DNA of 64,000 nucleotides from assembly GCA_030685065.1 (NCBI GenBank), contig JAUXQH010000022.1, positions 1-64,000 on the forward strand, in the 5' to 3' direction. Under the pieces are notes generated by a model. That model did not search any database. It was not told where the DNA came from and was given only the letters and a program-made list of their open reading frames with translations. Origin of the DNA: Pseudomonadota bacterium. Lineage in GTDB: Bacteria > Myxococcota_A > UBA796 > SXON01. The position numbers were made by a program, and so were the translations under genes. Below are positions 53,605 to 61,106 of the stretch, piece after piece. The number at the start of each line of letters is the position of its first letter. Position 1 is the first letter of the stretch.

Positions 53605-55148
53605 TACTCCTCTTCCGGCTCGTCCATGTCGTCGAAGCGGCTCGACTCCTTCACCTTGGCCCCGAACAGCCGGATCTGCAGGCCCGCGGCTACCCCGGCG
53701 CCGATGATCCCGGCGCCGCGCGGTACCGCGGCGTCGACCTCCTCCTGGATGCCGTCGCGGAACGTGGAGACCACCTCTCCCGCGAGCCGCACCTGCAGCG
53801 GCACGTGCAGGAAGAAGTCGACCGACCTGGAGATCCGGGCCTCGCCGCCCACGAACAGCTCGGCCGCGATCATGACCGCCGGCTCGAACACCAGGCCCTC
53901 GGGCACGCTGTCCGGATCCATCTCGGTGCGACCGCGCAGGAGGAGCACCGAGCCGCCGAACGTGGGGCGGATCGGGAGCACCGGGAACAGCGTGGCCGTC
54001 ACGCGCGGGCCGACGACCAACGTGGTCTGGCCGGTCGAATAGGGCTGCGACGCGGAGGCGGGCTGGCCGACGGTCTCCTGGCCGATGTCGACGGTCCACG
54101 AGCCGGTCGTGACCCCGATGGTGGCGCCAACATCCACCACCGGCGAGATCCCGAAGCCGACGCTCCCCCCGAAGTTCGCGCCGCTCCCGGTCTGCACCGC
54201 CTGGGCCGCGTACACGTCCACGATGGTGAGCGTGCCGCTCGGCACGTCATAGGCGCTCCGCGAATAGTACAGGCCCGAGTAGGGCCCGTTGGAGAAGCCG
54301 ACCGTCGGACGCAACAGCAGCTGGCCCTTCCGCCCGACCGCGCGCTCGCGCCATTGGAACAGCTCGAGCCCGGAATTCTTGTAGCGGAGGTACTCCGCCG
54401 GCTTCATGTCCAAGCGCTCCCAAGGCTTGGTGCCCTCTCCCTCCATCTTCTTGGAGAGGTCCTCGAGCGAATACGCCGGCCGCTCGATCACACGGTCGCT
54501 GCGGCTGATGACCGCGGTGACGCTCCCCATCTCCCGTTGGAGCTCGTCGAGCTGCTTCCGGACCTCGACGTCGTCCATCGGCTCCGGAGCGTCCTCTCCG
54601 TCGAAGCGGATGTCGCGCTCCTTGCCGATCTCGCCGTCGATCGCGGCCGCGAGCACCTTGGCCACGCCCTCGGCGAAGGCCTCGTCCGCGCCCGACTCCA
54701 GCTCGGACTCGAAACGGATGAGCGAGCGCCCGTTCCGGATGTCGAGGATCTCGATCTGCACCTGCGTGCCCCCGACGACCGCCAGCACCGTACCGGTGAC
54801 CGCGAACGCCGCCTTGCCCCGCTCGCCGATGATCTGGGTGCACCCCACGACCTCGCCCCGCGGGCAGCCGTCCATGTAGGTGCGCGCGGCGTAGTCCTCG
54901 AACGCCGGTGTGTCCTCGACCCGGAGCACGTCGAAGCCGGGGTGGTCCTTGAGCTCCTGCGCGAGGAAGTTCTCGACGAGGGACGCGAGTCCGGTCGCCT
55001 CGGCGTTCCGCGGCTGCAGGCTGGAGACGAGGATCGTCGTCTCGGGTTCGGCGGCCGAGGCCGCGGAGAATGCACCCGAGAGCGCGAGGGAGAGGGCGAT
55101 GGAGGTCAGCACGCCGGAAGGGTACATCAGGCGGGGCGGATGCCGCAT
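53604..55148 (-). CDS. Exported envelope protein with possible beta-barrel C-terminus
   Basis: 514 residues from the ATG at 55148, the one best placed behind GGAGGGG. Signal peptide I-A-L-S-L-A-L-S-G-A-F-S-A-A-S-A-A. Residues ~38-200 form an alpha/beta domain (T-I-L-V-S-S-L-Q-P, E-N-F-L-A-Q-E-L, V-T-G-T-V-L-A-V-V-G-G-T-Q-V) reminiscent of CsgG/TolB N-terminal domains common in envelope proteins. From ~270 onward alternating strands (P-T-V-G-F-S, V-G-F-G-I-S-P-V-V-D-V-G-A-T-I-G-V) suggest an outer-membrane barrel. No specific family could be named. Confidence 0.72.
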   Translation of the reverse strand: MRHPPRLMYPSGVLTSIALSLALSGAFSAASAAEPETTILVSSLQPRNAEATGLASLVENFLAQELKDHPGFDVLRVEDTPAFEDYAARTYMDGCPRGEVVGCTQIIGERGKAAFAVTGTVLAVVGGTQVQIEILDIRNGRSLIRFESELESGADEAFAEGVAKVLAAAIDGEIGKERDIRFDGEDAPEPMDDVEVRKQLDELQREMGSVTAVISRSDRVIERPAYSLEDLSKKMEGEGTKPWERLDMKPAEYLRYKNSGLELFQWRERAVGRKGQLLLRPTVGFSNGPYSGLYYSRSAYDVPSGTLTIVDVYAAQAVQTGSGANFGGSVGFGISPVVDVGATIGVTTGSWTVDIGQETVGQPASASQPYSTGQTTLVVGPRVTATLFPVLPIRPTFGGSVLLLRGRTEMDPDSVPEGLVFEPAVMIAAELFVGGEARISRSVDFFLHVPLQVRLAGEVVSTFRDGIQEEVDAAVPRGAGIIGAGVAAGLQIRLFGAKVKESSRFDDMDEPEEE

Positions 55149-55184
55149 CAGGAACCCCTCCGAACCGCGGCGTGGCACCGCTCG

Positions 55185-56021
55185 CTACCCCTCCAAGCGC
55201 GCCAGCACCGCGATCCGTCCGCGGAGCTCCTCGCACAGCGGCGCGAACATCCAACGCGCGCGCAGCTCCATCCCCTGCTCCATCTCGAAGCGCCGCAGCG
55301 GCTCGGGCAGCGCCTCGATGAGCTCGTGGAGCGGGCGCATCGCGTGGAGCTGGTAGGGCCGGCCCTCGGCCTCGAGGCGCGCCGCCGCGCCGAGCGGATC
55401 GGCCCCGGCGGCCAACGCCTCTCGCGCCGCCGCGCCCAGCACCAGGCCCGCGTCCCTCCGCGCCTCGAGATCGGCCAGCGCGTCCCCGAGGCGCCGGCGC
55501 TCGGCCCGGAGGATCGCGCGCGGATCGAGCCGGGCGCGCACCCGACGCTCGGCCGTTCGCCCCACGCCAGAAGCGCCGCCAGGTGCGCCGCTCGCCCCGG
55601 CGCCGCCCCGCGCCCGCGCGGCGATGGTGTCGACGTAGGAGACCGCGACCGTCGCGATCAGCACCACCTCTTCGAAGCGGCGCGGCGCCCGCGGATCGGT
55701 CAGCGCCTCCACCAGCCGCACCACCCCGGTGGCGACGAGCGACCAGCGTGGCGCCCGCCCCGCGCCCACCCCATGGGCGAGCCCATCGCCGGCGAGGCGC
55801 TGCAACGTGCGCCGCACCTGGGTCGCGTCGAGGTCGGCGCCCGGGCGCAGGTGGTCATCGCCCATCCAATTCGTGAACAGCAGGAAGAAGAACCGCACGT
55901 CCTGCGGGCGGAACCCGGTGGGGCTCGCGGCGTCCGCGGCCAACAGCGCCGCGAGCAGCGGCACCTCCCACGCGGCGAGGGCGCTGGTCCGGCGGCTGAT
56001 GACTGTGTCAGCGCTGTGCAT
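55185..56021 (-). CDS. Hypothetical protein, possibly winged-helix regulator
   Basis: 278 residues, ATG at 56021. No signal peptide or membrane helix. Residues ~15-110 contain helices followed by T-Q-V-R-R-T-L-Q-R-L-A-G-D-G-L and R-W-S-L-V-A-T-G-V-V-R, which could be a winged-helix DNA-binding fold; the C-terminal half is helical. A 14-bp element lies in codons 3-7 and again in the promoter, as for an autoregulator. Assignment is tentative. Confidence 0.5.
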   Translation of the reverse strand: MHSADTVISRRTSALAAWEVPLLAALLAADAASPTGFRPQDVRFFFLLFTNWMGDDHLRPGADLDATQVRRTLQRLAGDGLAHGVGAGRAPRWSLVATGVVRLVEALTDPRAPRRFEEVVLIATVAVSYVDTIAARARGGAGASGAPGGASGVGRTAERRVRARLDPRAILRAERRRLGDALADLEARRDAGLVLGAAAREALAAGADPLGAAARLEAEGRPYQLHAMRPLHELIEALPEPLRRFEMEQGMELRARWMFAPLCEELRGRIAVLARLEG

Positions 56022-56078
56022 GCCCCGACAATGCCGTATCTACCGCCCGATGGCAAGCGGCTACTGACACTGTCAGCG
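56000..56078. promoter_or_regulatory. Pair of TGAC..TGTCAGCG operator-like elements
   Basis: TGACTGTGTCAGCG lies at 56000-56013 and TGACACTGTCAGCG at 56065-56078, 65 bp apart; the second contains the palindrome TGACA-C-TGTCA. One is inside the first codons of the minus-strand gene and the other in the divergent promoter before the YiaA-like gene. They could bind a regulator, possibly the neighbouring protein. Confidence 0.55.
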
Positions 56079-56140
56079 GCATCCTCCTCGTCGGGGCCCG
56101 AAGGCGGGCCTACAGCATGGTCACCCAAACGGAGAGTGAC

Positions 56141-56422
56141 ATGTCACGCATCGGCAACCCCCAGCCCCACAGCAGCGCCTGGATGGCACAGGTCTGGATC
56201 AGCTGGCTCCTGGCCTTCTTCGCCATGTTCGGCGGCATCCTGTTCCTGCCGGCGGATGTGTGGACCAAGGGCTACCTGCTCATGGGCCTGGTGTTCACCG
56301 TCGGCTCGACGATGAACCTCTCCAAGACCGTGCGTGACAACCACGAGGCGACCAAGGTGAGCAGCGTCATCAACGACGCGCGGCTCGAGAAGATCCTCGC
56401 GGAGCATGACCCGCTCCGGTAG
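56141..56422 (+). CDS. YiaA/YiaB-like inner membrane protein
   Basis: 93 residues from the ATG at 56141, preceded by GGAGAG; an in-frame ATG 24 bases earlier has no such site. Two hydrophobic segments (V-W-I-S-W-L-L-A-F-F-A-M-F-G-G-I-L-F-L-P and Y-L-L-M-G-L-V-F-T-V-G-S-T-M-N-L) with a K-T-V-R-D-N-H-E tail, as in the YiaA/YiaB family of stress-linked small membrane proteins. Function unknown. Confidence 0.78.
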   Translation: MSRIGNPQPHSSAWMAQVWISWLLAFFAMFGGILFLPADVWTKGYLLMGLVFTVGSTMNLSKTVRDNHEATKVSSVINDARLEKILAEHDPLR

Positions 56423-56636
56423 GGAGCGGACGCATGGGAGACCGCGCGCGCGGCGGTGCCCGGCGCCCCGGGCGGCGCCGACCGCCGCGGGTGGAGGGTG
56501 GGATGCGCGTGGTGACGCGGCACTTGTCTGTCTTTCGTCCGCGGGGTCGCGGCGAGGTCGGCGCGGGCGGTCCGCGAACCCTCCTCGGGCTTCCCGTCCT
56601 CCATCCCGCTGACACGAGCCGTCAGCGGCGGGCGTT

Positions 56637-56840
56637 GGTGCCGATCTCGAGGGGTGATGCAGCACCCCCGGTGTTCGTCACCCGTGGGGTGAGGATCTCG
56701 AGGAGTGACCCGTCACCCCCGCCGTTCGTCACCCCCATGGTGCCGATCTCCAGGGGTGCCGCCTCACCCCCGGTGTTCGTCCCCTTGGAGGTGCGATTCG
56801 CTCGCCTCCTGTGACCGTCGAGCTCGGGCGGCGCGGGAGC
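56637..56840. repeat. 51-bp tandem array, second family
   Basis: Unit starts are at 56637, 56688, 56739 and 56790, exactly 51 bp apart, the last decayed. The consensus has GATCTCGAGGGGTG, a short hairpin GGGGTG ... CACCCC and GTTCGTCACC. It is unrelated in sequence to the 51-bp array at 18228-18400 but has the same period. On the minus strand it reads as 17-residue repeats (T-N-T-G-G-E-A-A-P-L-E-I-G ...), which is not taken as coding. Confidence 0.85.
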
Positions 56841-57559
56841 GCAGCGGAGCCGGAGCGGAGCCGGGTCGAATGACCGTCTTTCGCCGCGCAGCCGGGTTGA
56901 AAGACCGCGATCGACGCACGGATCGCGACCCGTGCCCTTCGATCGCCCGTCGCGAACGAACGAACGCCCAGAATCCGAAGACGAGCGGCGCACGCCGGCC
57001 TCCAACGGGCTCTTGAACCCGCCTCCTCCATGGAAAGCGGTCTTTCAGGTGAACTGCGCTCACGACGCGAGGACGTCGGCGGTTTCGTCGGGCGTCCGGC
57101 TCACGCAATCGGGCGGGTTCCCCTCCGCGGTTGCGGGCACACCGGCCGCTTCCGCAACGGCATGTTCACCAACAACATCCGCGACCTCGCGGTGGGCCCG
57201 GCAACGCGCGACGGTGGAGGAGAAGGCCCCGCAGGGATGCCGCGCCTCTACCGCGTAGACACCGAGGCCTTCCTCGTGGTGCTCGAAGGCGTGACGCCCG
57301 AGGCGTTCGAGCCGCGCCTCGCGAAGGACATCCGCCCGAAGGGGAAGCCGCGCTCGCGTCCTCGGGCTCGGACCCCGTCGCGTCCGCGCGCGTCGCGACG
57401 AATGCGCGCTCGTTGGCGGCTACGACCTGCCCTTCGCCCGGTTGCGGTCGACCCCACCGCGGACGGACATCCGCCCGGGAATCAGCCGCACTCTCCCGAC
57501 CGGCCTCGTGCGGAGGGCGAACGGAGCGCGGCGGGCCCCGGGCCGGCCGCGCCGCCCGC

Positions 57560-57900
57560 GTCCTCGCGGGCGACGTAGACAGAGACGGTCAGCCCGACCT
57601 GCTCGACTACGGCTCGGTCGGGCACAGCGTCGCGTGCGCCCCAGCGACCTCGACGGCGACGGCCACAGGGAGCTGTTGGGCGGCGGGACCGGTGTCCTCG
57701 CCAACAGCACGAACAGCGGCGTCGCGGGACCTGGTACGGCCCCGTGTCGGGCACCCACGAGATGGCCGACACCGACGCACGGTTCGCGTGCTCGCCCCGC
57801 AGATCGGGCTTTGGCGCATCGGCGCGCTTTCGACGGCGACGGCCAGCCCAGCGCACGGACGCGCGCACACGGCAGCGGACAGCGGTCGCCGCGACCGGCC
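57560..57900 (+). pseudogene. Frameshifted FG-GAP/VCBS repeat protein remnant
   Basis: Recognisable FG-GAP cores occur in succession but in different frames: G-D-V-D-R-D-G-Q-P-D-L-L from 57569, then S-D-L-D-G-D-G-H-R-E-L-L from about 57643 in another frame, T-H-E-M-A-D-T-D in the third, and F-D-G-D-G-Q-P near 57830. The order and spacing fit one beta-propeller gene interrupted by several frameshifts. No intact start or stop can be assigned. Assembly error is an alternative. Confidence 0.65.
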
Positions 57901-58158
57901 GTGAGGCGACTCCTGTCCGGTTGATCGTCCACGTGGAGCCGGTCGAACCCCGCGCCACGGTTCAAGACACGGAACGAGGACAGCAACTCGCGCAGGGTCC
58001 TGGTCGCGCAAGGGCCCTGACCCGACAGAGGTCGCCCCACGACCGGCAGTAGCCCGACCTCTGTCCGCTTTCCGCCCCGATCGTTCCGATGTGGGCCGCG
58101 CGGGGAGGGGCACGCCCTCGTAGTGAGTGTTCCTCCTGCCGTTGATGGATGCGGATCG

Positions 58159-58209
58159 AGTGGGCTTCTCGAGGGGGGACGCCTCACGCCCGCCGTTCGT
58201 CACCTGTGC
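58159..58209. repeat. Single dispersed unit of the 56.6-kb 51-bp family
   Basis: One 51-bp unit (AGTGGGCTTCTCGAGG ... CGTTCGTCACC) matching the array at 56637-56840, with the start of the next unit (GGTGCGAATCGCC) at 58210 resembling the decayed fourth unit there. It lies 1.4 kb from the array in the same orientation. Confidence 0.75.
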
Positions 58210-58466
58210 GGTGCGAATCGCCCGCCACGCACGGCCGTCGCGCCCGCCGCGCGCTCGCGCAGCTCGCTGCCCGGCGCCCCGGGCGGCGCCTGCGCCACCA
58301 TGAGGCAGCGCAGGCCGCGCGAGGCGACTGGAGGGCGGCCGCGCGCCCGGGCGCGGCCGGTCCGCCCGCGTCCTCGCGGGCGACCGAGCCCGAAGGGCGA
58401 GCCCGCAAGGCGCCGGCCCCGGCGTCCGCGCCGGGGACGCGCCCGCACGCCCAAGAGCCCGGTCGG

Positions 58467-59909
58467 TCAGATCGCCCGGATGGTCTTCCGCCGCGGCGCG
58501 CGCAACGTCGGCGCGGTCGTATCGGCCGAGGTGAGCAGGGCCACCGTGTCCCCGAACATCGTGTGCGGCGCGGTGTCGTAGGGGAGGAGGCGCTCCAAGC
58601 GCAGCCCGCCGCCCACCAACCGGGCGATGTCCCGCGCGAGGGCCCGCGGGTTGTTCGAGACCAGCGCGACGCGACGCAGGTCGAGGGCGAGCAGCAGCTC
58701 CATCGTGGGGGCGTCGACGCCCTTGGGCCCGACATCGACCACGGCGATGGGACGGCGCCCGGCGAGCCGGGGGCGCGAAACCTCGAGCCCCTCGTCGAAC
58801 GGGCCCGACACGAAGTCGGCGCTGATCGAGTTGGCGGCGGCGTTCTCGCGGGCGCGCCGGATGACCCCCTCGTGGGGATCGATGCCGAGCGCCCAGCCCG
58901 CGCGCTTGGCGAGCAGGAGGGTGCGGGCGCCGGCCCCGGCGGCGGCGCCGAGATCGACCACGGTGTCGCCCGCGGCGGGCGCGAGGGCATCGACCAGGCC
59001 CTCCCACGCGGCGACGCCGAGCTTCGGGTAGCCGGGAAACGGGTCGAGCGCGCCCAGGCGGATCCGGAGCCCCGACACGTCCTCCTCGAGGGAGGTGCGG
59101 CCGTACACGAGGGTCACGTCGGCGTCACCGCTGACGGGATCGCGGAAGAGCAGCGGGCCCGGCTCGTCGTTCCAGTGCGCGAACACGCCGGCGATGTCGG
59201 TGAGCTGCCCCGCGATGGCCTCGGCCAGCGACTTGGCGTAGTTGGACGGGCGCCCGAACACCAACGTGACGAAGATCTCGCCGGTGGTGGCGGACTGCCG
59301 GGCGAAGAGCCCGCGGAACGTGCCGCGGTGGCCCTCCCACGGGTAGATGTCGAGCGCCTTGAGGTGGTAGGCGGTGGTCGACATCAGCCGGCGCAACGGC
59401 TCGGTCGCGACGTGACAGAGGGGAATGGGGACGACGCGACGGCCATCCTTGCCCGGCACGCCGAGGCGCAGGTGCCGCTCGTCCGACCAGCCCGCGATGA
59501 GCTCGATGGTGTGCGAGGCGCCCGCGGCGTCGACGGGGAACCCCTCCGCCCGGGCGATGGCCCCCAGCTCGAAGCTCTGGGGCGCTCGCTCCGCCACGAA
59601 GGCGTCCTTCAAGAGGCCCATGCGCGCGCGATCCTGACCCGCGGGGTTCAGGTGCATGAGCGGGCACCGGCCGCAGGGCACATACCGGTCACACGGCGGC
59701 TCCACGCGGTCCGGATGCCCACGACCGTCCGCCTTGACGAAGCGGGCGCGGTGCTGGTGGCTGCCCCGTTCGATGAGCCGAACTTTGGCGCGCTCGCCCG
59801 GGATGCCCCCGAACACGGCGAGCTGCGCGTGATCTCCCCGGACGAAGGCCTCCCCGCGAGAGAGCCAACCATCGGGCACTACGACGTATTCTTCTTCACC
59901 ACGCGCCAT
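58467..59909 (-). CDS. TrmA/RumA-like RNA methyltransferase homologue lacking the catalytic Cys
   Basis: 480 residues from the ATG at 59909. A TRAM-like N-terminal domain (R-G-E-A-F-V-R-G, I-P-G-E-R-A-K-V-R) is followed by a [4Fe-4S] ligand set C73-x5-C79-x2-C82 and a later P-L-C-H-V, as in RumA. The SAM-binding motif I is D-L-G-A-A-A-G-A-G. In active m5U methyltransferases the nucleophile sits in S-C-N-P; here it is S418-N419-N420-P421, and the D-P-P-R motif is D-V-G-P-K. The protein may bind RNA without the usual chemistry. It is divergent from the LysM gene. Confidence 0.85.
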   Translation of the reverse strand: MARGEEEYVVVPDGWLSRGEAFVRGDHAQLAVFGGIPGERAKVRLIERGSHQHRARFVKADGRGHPDRVEPPCDRYVPCGRCPLMHLNPAGQDRARMGLLKDAFVAERAPQSFELGAIARAEGFPVDAAGASHTIELIAGWSDERHLRLGVPGKDGRRVVPIPLCHVATEPLRRLMSTTAYHLKALDIYPWEGHRGTFRGLFARQSATTGEIFVTLVFGRPSNYAKSLAEAIAGQLTDIAGVFAHWNDEPGPLLFRDPVSGDADVTLVYGRTSLEEDVSGLRIRLGALDPFPGYPKLGVAAWEGLVDALAPAAGDTVVDLGAAAGAGARTLLLAKRAGWALGIDPHEGVIRRARENAAANSISADFVSGPFDEGLEVSRPRLAGRRPIAVVDVGPKGVDAPTMELLLALDLRRVALVSNNPRALARDIARLVGGGLRLERLLPYDTAPHTMFGDTVALLTSADTTAPTLRAPRRKTIRAI

Positions 59910-60068
59910 CCGCCCTGCTATCCCGAATGGAGGCAGCAGGCGGCGCCGACATGCTCGGCGCCGCCTGCCGGCGCCCCCGGTCCCCAAGCTGGACTTGACG
60001 TGTAAAGACGGATAGGCTCGGCTTCTCCCCCCGCGATTCCCCATCGCGACCCTCCGCCCGGAGCCCCC

Positions 60069-61106
60069 GTGTCCCTACCTGCATCTCAGCCGGCCGTGGC
60101 GACCATCACGGTCCCGACCGCCCCGATCCTGACCCCTCCGGTGACCGGCCCCTCCCACATCCAGTTCGACGATCCGCCCCGCGGCGCCGCCGTCGGGGCC
60201 CAGCCCGCCACCGAGCGCATCGCCGCGACCCTCCGCAACGCCGGTATCGACGCGCCCAATTCGTTGTACGACGAGGCCCTGGCCTTCGCGCGGGAGGGCC
60301 ATCTCGGCCAGGCGCACGCCCGCCTGCAGATGCTCGTCTGCCTCGATCCGGACGACTCCGACGCGCTCCTCCTCATGGCGAAGGTGCACGCCGCGCAGGG
60401 CCGCCCCTCCGAGGCCCTCGCCCGCATGGACGCGGCGCTGGCCGCCGGCGGTCTGGCCCCGGCCGGCGCGCGCGAGCAGCTCGAGGGCGCGATCCGCGCC
60501 GAGCGCGCGCGGGAAGAGGAGCACCGCGCCCGCATCGCCGCGCGCGAACAGGGCGAGATCCGCTCGCTCCGCAACGAGACCCGCACGCTCCGCTCGGAGA
60601 CCATTCGCCTCGAGACCGAGATGCTCCAGTCGCAGGAGCGGGAGCGGAACTGGAAGTACGCCGCGCTCGCGGTGAGCGTGGTCGGCGTGCTCGTGATCGT
60701 GATGCTCGCCGCCCTGGGCGGTCGCAGCGCGCCCGAGGCGGTCCCCGTCACCGCCGCGGTCAACCTGACCCCGCCGGCCGCGGTCTCCCTCGCCGAGGGC
60801 GCCGGGGCGTCCGCCGCACTCGGATCCGCGCCGACCGCCCACGTCGTGAGCCCCCCCGCCGTGCTCGTCCCGCCGAAGGCCGCGAACGCCCCGGCGCTCG
60901 AGTCGAAGGCCGTGGTCGCCGCGGTGAAGGCGCCGGAAGCCAAGGGCCCCCGCGTGCACGTGGTCGGCTCGGGTGACACCCTCTACAAGCTCGCCTCCCG
61001 GTACTACGGGGACTCCAACCGCTGGAAGGAGATCGAGGCCGCGAACAAGGGTGTCCTCGGCAAGTCGATCGACCTGTCCATCGGCATGAAGCTCAAGATC
61101 CCGTGA
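60069..61106 (+). CDS. Membrane protein with TPR region, coiled coil and C-terminal LysM
   Basis: 345 residues from the GTG at 60069. After a Pro-rich start, residues ~60-140 contain TPR-like helices (L-G-Q-A-H-A-R-L-Q-M-L-V-C-L-D-P-D-D), then a charged coiled coil, one transmembrane helix at ~196-213, a Pro/Ala-rich periplasmic spacer and a LysM domain (V-G-S-G-D-T-L-Y-K-L-A-S-R-Y-Y-G-D). It therefore spans the inner membrane with peptidoglycan binding outside and TPR inside. Its stop overlaps the start of a Ser/Thr kinase (GTGA), suggesting it passes cell-wall signals to that kinase. Confidence 0.85.
   Translation: MSLPASQPAVATITVPTAPILTPPVTGPSHIQFDDPPRGAAVGAQPATERIAATLRNAGIDAPNSLYDEALAFAREGHLGQAHARLQMLVCLDPDDSDALLLMAKVHAAQGRPSEALARMDAALAAGGLAPAGAREQLEGAIRAERAREEEHRARIAAREQGEIRSLRNETRTLRSETIRLETEMLQSQERERNWKYAALAVSVVGVLVIVMLAALGGRSAPEAVPVTAAVNLTPPAAVSLAEGAGASAALGSAPTAHVVSPPAVLVPPKAANAPALESKAVVAAVKAPEAKGPRVHVVGSGDTLYKLASRYYGDSNRWKEIEAANKGVLGKSIDLSIGMKLKIP

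Larger units (their letters stand above)
56423..58466. other. 2-kb decayed, repeat-rich interval without a supported gene
   Basis: This long stretch separates convergent genes. It holds a 51-bp array (56637-56840), a single dispersed unit (58159-58209), a frameshifted FG-GAP remnant (57560-57900), and a region at 57040-57340 whose plus-strand frame (F-R-N-G-M-F-T-N-N-I, then V-D-T-E-A-F-L-V-V-L-E-G-V) looks like a fragment of an unknown gene. Two GC-rich palindromes are each present twice: TGCCCGGCGCCCCGGGCGGC near 56457 and 58270, and CCGCCCGCGTCCTCGCGGG near 57553 and 58368. The interval looks like a graveyard of degraded genes and repeats. Confidence 0.7.
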
